A stretch of 27,597 nt of DNA from CAZHGD01 sp964531735 (GCA_964531735.1 CAZHGD010000098.1:1-27597), one strand, 5' to 3'. Counted from the stretch's first letter, positions 15,212-22,432 are shown. Notes: generated by a model not told the origin, from the sequence alone. Numbers and translations are program-made.

Positions 15212-15241
15212 AGTATAGCACGGGCACCGTGGCTGAGGCAA
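15212..15241 (-). promoter_or_regulatory. Predicted dnaA promoter
   Basis: On the minus strand TTGCCT (15241-15236), an 18-base spacer and TATACT (15217-15212) preceded by TGC (extended -10). It drives leftward into dnaA. Confidence 0.6.
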
Positions 15242-15470
15242 CCGGGCGGCAGCGAGTCGGGCCGGCCCGGTCCGCCGGCTACCGTGGGCGCCGTCGCTGG
15301 CCGCGCGGTGAGCGGCACGCGGCGGCGGAGATGGCGCCCGGTCGGGCGCGGCGGCGTAGGACGCAGGTGGGGCCGTGGGCGGGCTGGCGGTGAGTCCGGC
15401 GCGGTTGGTCTCGCCGGGCCGGGGGGCGTCGGCGCGGCCCGCGAGGCGAGCAGGGCGGCCTGGTTCGGCC

Positions 15471-15500
15471 TTGTCGGAAGGCGTGCTGCTGTGCTATAGT
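15471..15500 (+). promoter_or_regulatory. Predicted rpmH promoter
   Basis: TTGTCG (15471-15476), an 18-base spacer and TATAGT (15495-15500) preceded by TGC (extended -10). It lies 42 bases before the rpmH start and probably serves the rpmH-rnpA-yidD-yidC-jag operon. Confidence 0.65.
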
Positions 15501-15542
15501 GGGGGTTCGCAGGCGTGGGTAGACCCATTTGGAGAAGGCGTG

Positions 15543-15677
15543 ATGAAGCGAACGTACCAGCCGAAGGCGCGGCGGCGCAAGCGGCGGCACGGGTTCCGGA
15601 ACCGCATGGCAACGCGCGGCGGGCGGGCGGTTCTGTCGCGGCGGCGGCGGAAGGGCCGGGCCCGGCTGACGGTGTAG
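15543..15677 (+). CDS. rpmH: 50S ribosomal protein L34
   Basis: L34 is a small basic protein of the large ribosomal subunit. The 44-residue sequence is typical: start MKRTYQPKARRRKRRHGFR, then NRMATRGGRAVLSRRRRKGR and the end ARLTV. GGAGAAGG lies four bases before ATG 15543; longer in-frame starts upstream have no family support. It opens the operon with rnpA six bases downstream, the near-universal bacterial pairing, and diverges from dnaA as in B. subtilis. Confidence 0.98.
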   Translation: MKRTYQPKARRRKRRHGFRNRMATRGGRAVLSRRRRKGRARLTV

Positions 15678-15683
15678 CCACCC

Positions 15684-16049
15684 ATGGGACTGCCCCGACG
15701 GGCCCGTCTATCGCGGCGGCGCGACATCGAGGCAGTCCGGCGCCTGGGGCGCCGGGTCAGCGGGCGCAGCGGCACGGTGTGGTCGCGCCCCAACGGTGCC
15801 GAGCACAGTCGGCTGTGTGTGATCTGTCCGCGGCGACTCGGCACGGCGGTGCAGCGGAACCGGATCAGGCGGCGGGTGCAGGTGGCGCTGATGGCGGTCA
15901 CCGGCGAGCTGGAGGGGGCCTGGGACATAGTTTGGCGCGCGGAGGCGGGCCAGGTGGTGGCCACGGCTGACGCGCTGGCGAGCGAGGTAGTCCGAATGCT
16001 GCAGCGGGCAGGCATGATGGAGCCCTCGGGCCATGGCGGCGGACGCTGA
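15684..16049 (+). CDS. rnpA: Ribonuclease P protein component
   Basis: RnpA is the protein cofactor of RNase P, which removes 5' leaders from tRNA precursors. The 121-residue protein starts GLPRRARLSRRRDIEAVRRLGRRV and contains the hallmark RNR motif in VQRNRIRRRVQVAL (R58-R60), the basic helix that contacts the RNA subunit. The middle strand (RLCVICPRRLGTAV) matches the family. It begins six bases after rpmH and overlaps yidD by 17 bases. The C-terminal 25 residues are less conserved, partly because the DNA there also encodes the start of yidD. Confidence 0.94.
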   Translation: MGLPRRARLSRRRDIEAVRRLGRRVSGRSGTVWSRPNGAEHSRLCVICPRRLGTAVQRNRIRRRVQVALMAVTGELEGAWDIVWRAEAGQVVATADALASEVVRMLQRAGMMEPSGHGGGR

Positions 16050-16272
16050 GCGGCCGAGCTGGGCAGCCACATTGGCCGCTGGGGCGATTCGGGCCTACCA
16101 GCGGTGGCTGTCGCCGTGCCTTCCCCCTTTGTGCCGCTTCCAGCCGACGTGCTCGCAGTACGCCCTGGAGGCCATCCAGCGGTACGGCTTCATGAAGGGC
16201 TGTTGGCTGGGCACCCGGCGACTGTTGCGGTGCAATCCGCTGTTCCCCGGTGGTCACGATCCAGTGCCGTAG
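16033..16272 (+). CDS. yidD: Membrane protein insertion efficiency factor YidD
   Basis: YidD is a small protein that assists YidC-dependent membrane insertion at the inner face of the membrane. The 79-residue protein has the family pattern: amphipathic AGAIRAYQRWLSPCLPP, then the cysteine motif CRFQPTCSQYALEAIQRYG, and the end GTRRLLRCNPLFPGGHDPVP. It overlaps the end of rnpA by 17 bases and is followed by yidC 18 bases later, the standard order. Confidence 0.96.
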   Translation: MAADAERPSWAATLAAGAIRAYQRWLSPCLPPLCRFQPTCSQYALEAIQRYGFMKGCWLGTRRLLRCNPLFPGGHDPVP

Positions 16273-16290
16273 CGCGACGAAAGGACTGCA

Positions 16291-17769
16291 GTGCATCCTC
16301 AAGAGGCAGAGCGAGCGCGGCGCCAGATGAGCATCGCCCTGATGCTGGTGGCGTTCAGTCTGCTGGTGTTTACCTGGCGCGCGCCGCAGCCACCGCGGCC
16401 CGAGGGGGGCGGGGCCACCAGTGGGGGCCCCGCCGAGGAGTCCTCGCGCGCGGACGACGCCGCGCTGGTGGCCAAGCTGCTGGCGGGCGGCGCGCCGCCC
16501 TATGCTCAGGACCTGCGCTTGCAGGATGCGGCCTGGGCGGGGCTGCCAGCCGAGGAGCAGGTGCGGATCCTGACCGCCAAGATCAAGGAGTGCGCCAGCA
16601 GCGACCCGCGTCTGCCCGCCTGGATCCTGACCGCGGCCTGGCTGGAAGAGCACCGCAAGGGCGGCAACAAGTTGGAAGCGGCGCGGCTGTATGGCAGCCT
16701 GGCGCGCTATCTGGCGCCGGACGGCAAACAGGCCAGTGGCACCGAGCCGAAGGCGGCGTACCAGTACGCTGGGCAGGCGAAGCTGCGGGCCGCCGAGCTG
16801 TACGCGGAAGAGGCCGCGACCCGGGGCGAGCCCAGCCTGCGCATGAAGCGGGCGCGCGGCGAACTGGAGGCCCTGAGCGGTGATCTCCAGCGCTACGGCG
16901 GGCGCTCGGTGACGCTGTGGGAGTGGCAGGCGCAAGGCGGCGGCGGGCGCTGGGTGGAGGCGCCGGACCCGTACCGGTTGGTGCTCCAGCGGATCGATGA
17001 GATCACGCGCGAGACCACCATGTACCAAGTGCTGGACCGCTTGGTGCGACTGACCGGGGGCCGTCAGGGGTGGAACGTCGTCCTGGCACTGATCGTCTTG
17101 GCGGTCGGCCTGAAGGCGGCGATGTTCCCGCTCAGCCGGAAGAGCTACCGCTCGATGGCCGAGATGCAGCGGATGCAGCCGGTCATCGAGGAACTGCGCA
17201 AGAAGTACAAGGACAACCCGCAGAAGCTCAACCAGGAGATGATGCAGGTCTACTCCGAGCACGGCATCAACCCGCTGGGCGGGTGTCTGCCGATGGTCCT
17301 GCAGATCCCAGTGTTCATCTTCGTGTACCAAGGCATCCGGGCCTACACCTGGCACTTCCAGGTGCGCTTCCTGTGGGTGGAATCGCTGGCCGGGCCGGAC
17401 ACGATCCTGCTCGTCGTGTACGGCATCAGCATGTTCGCCACGCAATGGCTGACGATGCGGCGGCAGCCCAAGCCGAGCGAGCCGAGCCAAGCTCAGACGC
17501 AGCAGATCATGACCTGGGTCATGCCCTTCATGTTCACCTACATGATGTACATGTGGAAGCTGCCGTCGGCGTTCTACCTCTACTGGCTGACGTTCAACCT
17601 GATCAGCACCATTGAGCAGACGATGTCGCATCGTGAAGCGGCCGCGCCCGCCGCGGTCAGCGGCGAGGTGACCAGCTTGCGGGCGGCGCAGCAAGGCAAG
17701 TCGTCCGACGGTGACCGCGGCGCGGGGAAGGCGACGCGCAAGCGGGGCCGGGCCAGGCGAGGAGGATAG
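16291..17769 (+). CDS. yidC: Membrane protein insertase YidC
   Basis: YidC inserts and folds inner-membrane proteins, alone or with SecYEG. The 492-residue protein starts at GTG 16291 with AAAGGA five bases upstream. One N-terminal membrane segment (about 14-30, SIALMLVAFSLLVFTW) is followed by about 200 soluble residues, mostly helical and TPR-like (EEQVRILTAKIKE…NKLEAARLYGSLARYL…KLRAAELYAEEAA), where E. coli YidC has a beta-sandwich P1 domain. The conserved 60KD_IMP/Oxa1 domain spans about 245-450: GLKAAMFPLSRKSYRSMAEM, LRKKYKDNPQKLNQEMMQVY, GCLPMVLQIPVFIFVYQG, the final helices and a basic tail. Lys275 stands where E. coli and B. subtilis have the groove arginine. jag begins five bases after the stop. 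Confidence 0.95.
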   Translation: MHPQEAERARRQMSIALMLVAFSLLVFTWRAPQPPRPEGGGATSGGPAEESSRADDAALVAKLLAGGAPPYAQDLRLQDAAWAGLPAEEQVRILTAKIKECASSDPRLPAWILTAAWLEEHRKGGNKLEAARLYGSLARYLAPDGKQASGTEPKAAYQYAGQAKLRAAELYAEEAATRGEPSLRMKRARGELEALSGDLQRYGGRSVTLWEWQAQGGGGRWVEAPDPYRLVLQRIDEITRETTMYQVLDRLVRLTGGRQGWNVVLALIVLAVGLKAAMFPLSRKSYRSMAEMQRMQPVIEELRKKYKDNPQKLNQEMMQVYSEHGINPLGGCLPMVLQIPVFIFVYQGIRAYTWHFQVRFLWVESLAGPDTILLVVYGISMFATQWLTMRRQPKPSEPSQAQTQQIMTWVMPFMFTYMMYMWKLPSAFYLYWLTFNLISTIEQTMSHREAAAPAAVSGEVTSLRAAQQGKSSDGDRGAGKATRKRGRARRGG

Positions 17770-17774
17770 GCAGG

Positions 17775-18422
17775 ATGAACGAGATCCGGGTCCACGCCAG
17801 TGACGCAGAGGAGGCCCGCTCCGAAGGGGCCGCGGCGCTCGGAGTGAGCGAGCGGCAGGTTGCCGTCGAGGTGCTGGAGCAGGACGAGCACGGGATCACC
17901 GCGCGCGTCTACACCACCGAGGAGTGCGCGGAGGTCGCCAGCGAGGCGGACGGCGGGCCGGCCGGCGCGGGCGAGGGCGCGGCCGGGGCTCAGCGCTGCC
18001 TGGCGGAGATGCTCGAACTGGCGGGCGTGGCGGCGAAGGTCGTGGTCGTCTCCGAGAGTGACGACGAAGTGGTCCTGAACGTGGTCGGTGACGACCTGGG
18101 CGTCATTATCGGCAGTTTCGGGCAGACTCTCAATGCGGTGCAGTTCCTGCTGAACCTGATGGTGAACCGCGAAGGCCGCCGGCAGCGCGTGACGGTGGAC
18201 GCGGGCGGGTACCGTGACCGGCGGCGGGAGCGGCTCGAGGAGATCGCCCGCGAGCACGCGCGCCGCGCGAAAGACGAGCGGCGAGGCGTCATACTGGAAG
18301 GCCTGCGGGCTTCCGAACGCCGGATCATCCACACGGCGCTGCAGAATGACCCGGACGTCGTTACCTTCAGCGAGGGCGAGGAGCCGCATCGGCGGCTGGT
18401 CATTTCCCCGCGGAATCGGTAG
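17775..18422 (+). CDS. jag: Jag/KhpB family RNA-binding protein
   Basis: Jag (KhpB, SpoIIIJ-associated) proteins bind RNA and affect cell elongation and division. The 215 residues show three domains. Jag_N spans about 1-50 (MNEIRVHASDAEEARSEGAAALGVSERQV), a KH domain about 78-145 with GDDLGVIIGSFGQTLNAVQFLLNLMVN, and an R3H domain about 150-213 (AGGYRDRRRERLEEIA…RRIIHTALQNDPDVVTFSEGEEPHRRLVISP). All core motifs are present. It follows yidC by five bases with its own AGGAGG-type ribosome site. In many bacteria mnmE, mnmG and rsmG come next; here a parS site and parA follow directly. Confidence 0.94.
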   Translation: MNEIRVHASDAEEARSEGAAALGVSERQVAVEVLEQDEHGITARVYTTEECAEVASEADGGPAGAGEGAAGAQRCLAEMLELAGVAAKVVVVSESDDEVVLNVVGDDLGVIIGSFGQTLNAVQFLLNLMVNREGRRQRVTVDAGGYRDRRRERLEEIAREHARRAKDERRGVILEGLRASERRIIHTALQNDPDVVTFSEGEEPHRRLVISPRNR

Positions 18423-18440
18423 GCGCGGCGGGCGGCCTGG

Positions 18441-18456
18441 TGTTGCACGTGAAACA
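18441..18456. promoter_or_regulatory. parS site 1 (ParB binding)
   Basis: TGTTGCACGTGAAACA matches the bacterial parS consensus TGTTTCACGTGAAACA at 15 of 16 positions; the only change is a G in the left arm. It lies in the 91-base gap between jag and parA, about 3.3 kb from the dnaA-upstream boxes. ParB would load here and may also affect parAB transcription. Confidence 0.9.
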
Positions 18457-18513
18457 GCGCCGGTGGCCCGGCGACGCGCGGCGCGACGGTGCCCGATTGG
18501 GCGGTAGGAGACC

Positions 18514-19329
18514 ATGGCCCACGTCACGGCAGTCGTGAACCAGAAGGGCGGAGTGGGCAAGACCACCACGGCGGTCAGCTTGGCGGCGGCGCTGGCCGGG
18601 TTGGGCCATCCGGTGCTGCTGGTGGACATGGACCCGCAGGGCAACGCCACCAGCGGGCTGGGCATCGACCGGCGGCAACTGAGCGCCTGCCTCTATGATG
18701 CGCTGGTCGGGCGGCGCAAGCTGGCCGAAGTGGTGGTGGAGACCCGCTGGGCCGGGCTCCGCGTGGCGCCCTCGACGCTCAACCTGGCGGGCCTCGAAGT
18801 CGAGTTGGCGACCGACAGTGCGCCGGGCGGGCGCGAGCGGCGGCTGCAAGAAGCCCTGGTCGAGCTGGCCGCCGAAGCGGCGGTGGTGCTGATCGATGCG
18901 CCGCCGTCGCTGGGCTTGCTGACGCTGAACGCCCTGACGGCCGCGGACGGGGTCCTGATTCCCGTCCAGACGGAGTACTTCGCGCTGGAGGGACTGAGCC
19001 AGTTGCTCAACACGGTGCGCTTCGTGCAGCGGCGGCTGAACCCGCGGCTCGACCTGGATGGGGTCCTCCTGACGATGCATGACCACCGCACCAACCTGGC
19101 GCGGCAGGTGGCCGAAGAGGTGCGCAGCTTCTTCGGGTCGCGGGCGTTCCAGGCGGTGGTTCCCCGCAACGTCAAGCTGGGCGAGGCACCCAGCTACGGC
19201 GAGCCGATCGGCGTGTACGCGCCGGACTCGGCCGGCGCGGTGGCGTACCGCGAGTTGGCCGAGGAAGTCCTTCAGCGGCTCCCCGTGCGCGCGGCCGCCG
19301 GGCAGAACGGATTGGGTCACCATGGCTGA
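18514..19329 (+). CDS. parA: Chromosome partitioning ATPase ParA (Soj)
   Basis: ParA is a deviant-Walker ATPase that binds nucleoid DNA as a dimer and moves ParB-parS complexes; in several bacteria it also tunes DnaA activity. The 271-residue protein has KGGVGKTT at 11-18 (signature lysine and P-loop), DMDPQGNATSGLG at about 38-50, VVLIDAPPSLGLLTLNAL, the PVQTEYFALEGLSQLL region, and VVPRNVKLGEAPSYGEPI near the C-terminus. All are diagnostic of chromosomal ParA/Soj. TAGGAGA precedes the ATG. Its end overlaps parB by 8 bases, so translation is coupled. Confidence 0.97.
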   Translation: MAHVTAVVNQKGGVGKTTTAVSLAAALAGLGHPVLLVDMDPQGNATSGLGIDRRQLSACLYDALVGRRKLAEVVVETRWAGLRVAPSTLNLAGLEVELATDSAPGGRERRLQEALVELAAEAAVVLIDAPPSLGLLTLNALTAADGVLIPVQTEYFALEGLSQLLNTVRFVQRRLNPRLDLDGVLLTMHDHRTNLARQVAEEVRSFFGSRAFQAVVPRNVKLGEAPSYGEPIGVYAPDSAGAVAYRELAEEVLQRLPVRAAAGQNGLGHHG

Positions 19330-20218
19330 CGGAGGCAAGCCAGGAGGACCGCGGACGCCCCGCTCGGGTCTGGGGCGAGGGCTGTCGGCGCTCCTGCCGG
19401 AGGCGGAGGCGCCAGGCGCGCCGAGGGTGTCGGAGCTCGCGGTGGGAGAGCTCCGCGCCAATCCCTACCAGCCGCGACAGACCTTCGATGAGGCGAAACT
19501 CGACGAACTGGCCGCTTCGCTGGCCCGGCATGGCATGATGCAGCCGGTAACCGTTCGGTCCGCGCCTGATGGTCGGGGCTACGAGGTGGTCGCTGGCGAG
19601 CGCAGATGGCGCGCGGCGCAGCGGGCCGGCCTGACCACGGTGCCGGTCATGGTGGTGACCGCCGGCGACCGCGAGATGCTGGAGATGGCGCTGGTGGAGA
19701 ACCTCCAGCGCGAGGACCTCAACGCCATCGAAGCGGCCGAAGCGTACCGACGCTGTATGGAGGAGTTCGGCCTCACGCAGGAGCAACTCGCGGAGCAGGT
19801 GGGCAAGTCGCGCACAGCGGTCGCCAACACGCTGCGCTTGCTGCGCCTGGCACCCGAAGTGCGGACGATGGTCATCGACGGCCGCCTGACCGAGGGCCAC
19901 GCGCGCGCGGTGCTGGCCTTGGTCGATGAGACCGAGCAGGTGTCCGTGGCGCGTCGCATCGTGGCTGACGGCTTGACGGTGCGCGAGGCCGAGGAGCTGG
20001 CGCGCGAGCGGCGCGCGCGGCCCTCGCGGCGGCGCGCCGACGAGCCGGGCGAGTTCGTGCCGATGGATCCGGAGCTGGCCGCGTTCGCGGAGCGACTGCA
20101 GCGCGCGTTGGGCACGCGGGTGGAGGTCCATCTCAGCCCGAATGGCAGTGGCAGCCTGGTCATCCGCTTCTACACACCGGAAGACCTGACGCGCATCGCG
20201 GAACGCCTGGCGCCATGA
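19322..20218 (+). CDS. parB: Chromosome partitioning protein ParB (Spo0J)
   Basis: ParB is a CTP-dependent clamp that loads at parS, slides along DNA and links the origin to ParA and condensin. The 298-residue protein shows the N-terminal ParA-stimulating region (RSGLGRGLSALLP), box I (ELRANPYQPRQTFDE), the CTP-binding GERRWRAAQRAG, the box ENLQREDLNAIEAAEAY, the HTH LTQEQLAEQVGKSRTAVANTLRLLRL, and a C-terminal dimerisation domain (GTRVEVHLSPNGSGSLVIRFY). ATG 19322 overlaps parA by 8 bases, and its stop overlaps the next start (ATGA). Two parS sites are nearby. Confidence 0.97.
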   Translation: MADGGKPGGPRTPRSGLGRGLSALLPEAEAPGAPRVSELAVGELRANPYQPRQTFDEAKLDELAASLARHGMMQPVTVRSAPDGRGYEVVAGERRWRAAQRAGLTTVPVMVVTAGDREMLEMALVENLQREDLNAIEAAEAYRRCMEEFGLTQEQLAEQVGKSRTAVANTLRLLRLAPEVRTMVIDGRLTEGHARAVLALVDETEQVSVARRIVADGLTVREAEELARERRARPSRRRADEPGEFVPMDPELAAFAERLQRALGTRVEVHLSPNGSGSLVIRFYTPEDLTRIAERLAP

Positions 20219-20511
20219 GGCCGGGCCTGCACGAGCATCCAGAGGGTGTGCTGGTCGACGTGGTCGTGGCACCGCGGAGCCAGCCGGAGGGCTTGGGCGG
20301 GTTGCGGGACGGGCGGTGGTTGGTCCGCGTCTGCGCCGCGCCGGTCGACGGGGCGGCCAACGAGGCCGTCATCGCTGTGGTGGCTCGTAGCCTGCGGGTG
20401 GGCAAGCGCTCGGTCACGGTGGTGTCGGGCCAGCGGTCCAAACGGAAGCGGCTTCTGGTGGCGGGCGTCTCGCCCGCGGAGGCTGGGTCTATGCTGACAG
20501 AGGGCCTTTGA
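20215..20511 (+). CDS. DUF167 (YggU) family protein
   Basis: DUF167/YggU proteins are small alpha/beta proteins of unsettled function found in bacteria, archaea and eukaryotes. The 98 residues contain the family core: LVDVVVAPRSQPEGLGGL, then WLVRVCAAPVDGAANEAVIAVVA (canonical APPVDGKAN) and LRVGKRSVTVVSGQRSKRKRLLV (canonical G…S…K.v.i). It overlaps parB by four bases (ATGA) and the next gene's region by a few bases, so it is in the par operon. The link to segregation is by position only. Confidence 0.9.
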   Translation: MRPGLHEHPEGVLVDVVVAPRSQPEGLGGLRDGRWLVRVCAAPVDGAANEAVIAVVARSLRVGKRSVTVVSGQRSKRKRLLVAGVSPAEAGSMLTEGL

Positions 20512-20513
20512 CG

Positions 20514-21032
20514 ATGGGTGGACAGGCACTAGCGGTGGCCGGCTGGGCCAGCGCGCAGGTGTGGATGGCCGCGCTGGCGGCCTTGCTGGTGGTGCTGGGT
20601 GGCGTGGGGGTCCGCCTGTCCTGCCGTCTCAGCATCGCGGAGCGGCGCTACGGGGCGCTGGCGCAAGGCATGGACGGGCAGAACCTGGCCAGCTTACTGG
20701 AGCGCCATCTCGGGCGCGTGCAGGCGCTCGAACTCGAGGCGGCGGCCCTGCGGGCCGCGCTGGAGCGGCTGGCCGACCGGCAACGGGGCGACCTGCAACA
20801 CATCGGGTTGGTGCGGTACGATGCGTTTGCAGCTGTGGGCGGGTGCCAGTCGTTCGCGCTGGCGGTGCTCGACGACCAGGGCGATGGCTTCGTGATCAAC
20901 AGCCTCTTCGGACGCGAAGGTAGCAGCACCTACGCCAAGTCGGTCCGCGCGGGTCACTCCGACATCGGGTTGGCGGAGGAGGAAGCGGAGGCGCTCGCGC
21001 AGGCTCTGGGAGAGGCACGGCAGCGGGCGTGA
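20514..21032 (+). CDS. DUF4446 family membrane-anchored protein
   Basis: A 172-residue protein with an N-terminal membrane helix (about 11-32, AQVWMAALAALLVVLGGVGVRL), a helical region (residues 45-90) and the conserved DUF4446 end: LQHIGLVRYDAFAAVGGCQSFALAVLDDQGDGFVINSLFGREGSSTYAKSVRAG, then LAEEEAEAL. Function is unknown. DUF4446 genes often lie beside parA/parB in Firmicutes and related bacteria, as here. I chose ATG 20514 because GAGGG lies about ten bases upstream; TTG 20508 would overlap the previous stop. It is the last gene of the origin-proximal operon before tRNA-Ser. Confidence 0.85.
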   Translation: MGGQALAVAGWASAQVWMAALAALLVVLGGVGVRLSCRLSIAERRYGALAQGMDGQNLASLLERHLGRVQALELEAAALRAALERLADRQRGDLQHIGLVRYDAFAAVGGCQSFALAVLDDQGDGFVINSLFGREGSSTYAKSVRAGHSDIGLAEEEAEALAQALGEARQRA

Positions 21033-21061
21033 GGCGGCCGCCGCGCCGCGGCCCGGGCGTA

Positions 21062-21070
21062 TGCTACAAT
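21062..21070 (+). promoter_or_regulatory. Extended -10 of the tRNA-Ser promoter
   Basis: TGC-TACAAT stands nine bases before the tRNA 5' end. No good -35 is visible, so this may be an extended -10 promoter. Confidence 0.5.
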
Positions 21071-21079
21071 GACGGAACC

Positions 21080-21162
21080 GGAGGGATGGCCGAGTGGTCG
21101 ATGGCGGCGGTCTTGAAAACCGTAGGGCGCAAGCTCCGGGGGTTCGAATCCCTCTCCCTCCG
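21080..21162 (+). tRNA. tRNA-Ser (UGA)
   Basis: A class II tRNA with a long variable arm. The acceptor stem GGAGGGA (21080-21086) pairs with TCCCTCC (21155-21161), and the discriminator is G21162. The anticodon stem-loop CGGT-CTTGAAA-ACCG gives anticodon TGA, reading UCA and related serine codons. The T arm contains GGTTCGAATCC. CCA is not encoded. It follows the par operon and probably has its own promoter. Confidence 0.96.
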
Positions 21163-21222
21163 CTTGAGAAGACCCACTGCGGCCGCGGCGCCCGGTGGCG
21201 GGTTGGCTACGCGGCCGGCGGG

Positions 21223-22410
21223 GTGACGGCACCCGCCTCCATGCCCGTCGGCCGATCGGTAACCGGTCTGCATTCGGGTTCGGGCAGCCGCCGGGTGCAA
21301 GAGGTCCGCGCGGTGGCGTTCCTGGCCGGCGACGCAGGTTGGGTGCTCATCTCAGTCGAGGCGAGCCTGCTCTGCCGAGCCACGGCGGACGCGATCGCCA
21401 GTGCCGTCGGCTCGGCCGGGCTCGGGGCGACGGTGGTGGCGTCCACCAACCGCGGCGCGGCACCGCTCTGCGGCGGAACCGAGCCGGCCGGCTACCGCGC
21501 GAGCGTGGTCCGCCTGGCGGCCAGCGTGGGCTGGCTGGCGGCCAGCCGAGCGAGCGACGCCGTGGTGACGGCCTCCACCGGCGAGGTGGACTTCGGGCTC
21601 GGTTCCGGTGACCTTGAGCCCGGCCTGCCCTTCGTCGACGTGCTGCATGTCGCTCCGGATGCGCGCCGCCCGCGCCTGGTCATCGCGAACGCGGCTCTGC
21701 CACGGCTGGTAGACACCACGCGAGGCCAGGGCGAGCTGGGTGTCTGGCGGGAGACGGAGGATGCGCTGGAAGCCGTACTCGGCGGCCCCGCGGTGGTGCT
21801 GGGGATGAACGCCACGCCGGCGCAGGAGCCGATGGGTCGAGCTCAGCGGGCGGGCCAGACACGGCGTGTGGCCGATGCGCTCGTGCCGGCGGTCCTGCGG
21901 GCGCTCGGTTCGGGCGAGGAGCGGGTGCCTTGCGCGCTGGACGTGACCAGCGCGTCCCGCGCGGTGGCGACGCTGCCGCTGCCGGACCGGTACGCCGTGC
22001 GTCAGGCGGCCGACCGCGCGGAGTTCGGCTGCCAGGATGGCACGCGGCTCCAGCGGTTCGAGGCGACGGTGCGCTGGCAGTGGCTGGAGAGGGTCTACCA
22101 GGCGGCGATGAACGGGCGTACGGGGCAAGTCGAAGTGCCCATCTCCTTGGTTCGGCTGGGTCCGGTCGCGCTATGCGGGCTGGGCGTCGAGTTGTCGGAG
22201 GCGGCCGCGGCGAGGGTGGCGGAGAACAGCCTCGCGGGGCTGCCATGGATCCTCAGCGGTGCGGGTGGCCGCCTGGGCACGGCGGCGCTAGTGCCCGACC
22301 CGCCGAGCCTCGACGGTTGGCGGGAGGCCGAACCGATGACGGACCTGTGGCCGCTGCACAGCGGCGCCCTGGCCGAGCTGTCGGGCGCCCTGAGCGAGCT
22401 GGCCGCTTAG
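21223..22410 (+). CDS. Ceramidase-fold protein with replaced zinc ligands (possible pseudoenzyme)
   Basis: The pattern follows the neutral/alkaline ceramidase N-terminal family: RVGYA…VTAP (family vGya…DITPP), PVGRSVTG, VRAVAFLAGDAGWVLISVEASLL (ralvl.dg..valvs.Dll), VVLGMNATP, and VEVPISLVRLGPVALCGLGVELSE (lrlGd.alvglPgE). The catalytic sites differ. The THTHSGP zinc motif is TNRGAAP (75-81), and the ACHP histidine is Leu159 (AALP). Both histidine ligand regions are thus lost, so hydrolysis by the known mechanism is unlikely. The start is unclear: conserved residues reach upstream of GTG 21223 to about 21200, but no start codon exists in frame between the tRNA and 21223; the next ATG upstream (21094) is inside the tRNA. 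ATG 21241 is another option. About 395 residues, with no signal peptide seen. A parS site follows the stop. Confidence 0.75.
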   Translation: MTAPASMPVGRSVTGLHSGSGSRRVQEVRAVAFLAGDAGWVLISVEASLLCRATADAIASAVGSAGLGATVVASTNRGAAPLCGGTEPAGYRASVVRLAASVGWLAASRASDAVVTASTGEVDFGLGSGDLEPGLPFVDVLHVAPDARRPRLVIANAALPRLVDTTRGQGELGVWRETEDALEAVLGGPAVVLGMNATPAQEPMGRAQRAGQTRRVADALVPAVLRALGSGEERVPCALDVTSASRAVATLPLPDRYAVRQAADRAEFGCQDGTRLQRFEATVRWQWLERVYQAAMNGRTGQVEVPISLVRLGPVALCGLGVELSEAAAARVAENSLAGLPWILSGAGGRLGTAALVPDPPSLDGWREAEPMTDLWPLHSGALAELSGALSELAA

Positions 22411-22416
22411 CCGCGC

Positions 22417-22432
22417 TGTTCCACGTGAAACA
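22417..22432. promoter_or_regulatory. parS site 2 (ParB binding)
   Basis: TGTTCCACGTGAAACA is identical to the well-known B. subtilis parS sequence. It lies seven bases after the ceramidase-like gene's stop and 48 bases before the aminotransferase, about 4 kb from parS site 1. Confidence 0.93.

Larger units (their letters stand above)
14926..15542. other. dnaA-rpmH divergent intergenic region
   Basis: These 617 bases separate the divergent dnaA and rpmH genes. They hold the dnaA ribosome site and long leader, the DnaA-box trio at 15116-15147, the dnaA promoter at 15212-15241 and the rpmH promoter at 15471-15500. The stretch 15242-15470 is very GC-rich, and I see no gene or regulatory site in it. 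Confidence 0.7.

Noticed and set aside
21094..21222. ATG inside tRNA-Ser as the start of the ceramidase-like gene
   Set aside because: It would translate most of the tRNA sequence; the tRNA is intact and the added residues match no family.
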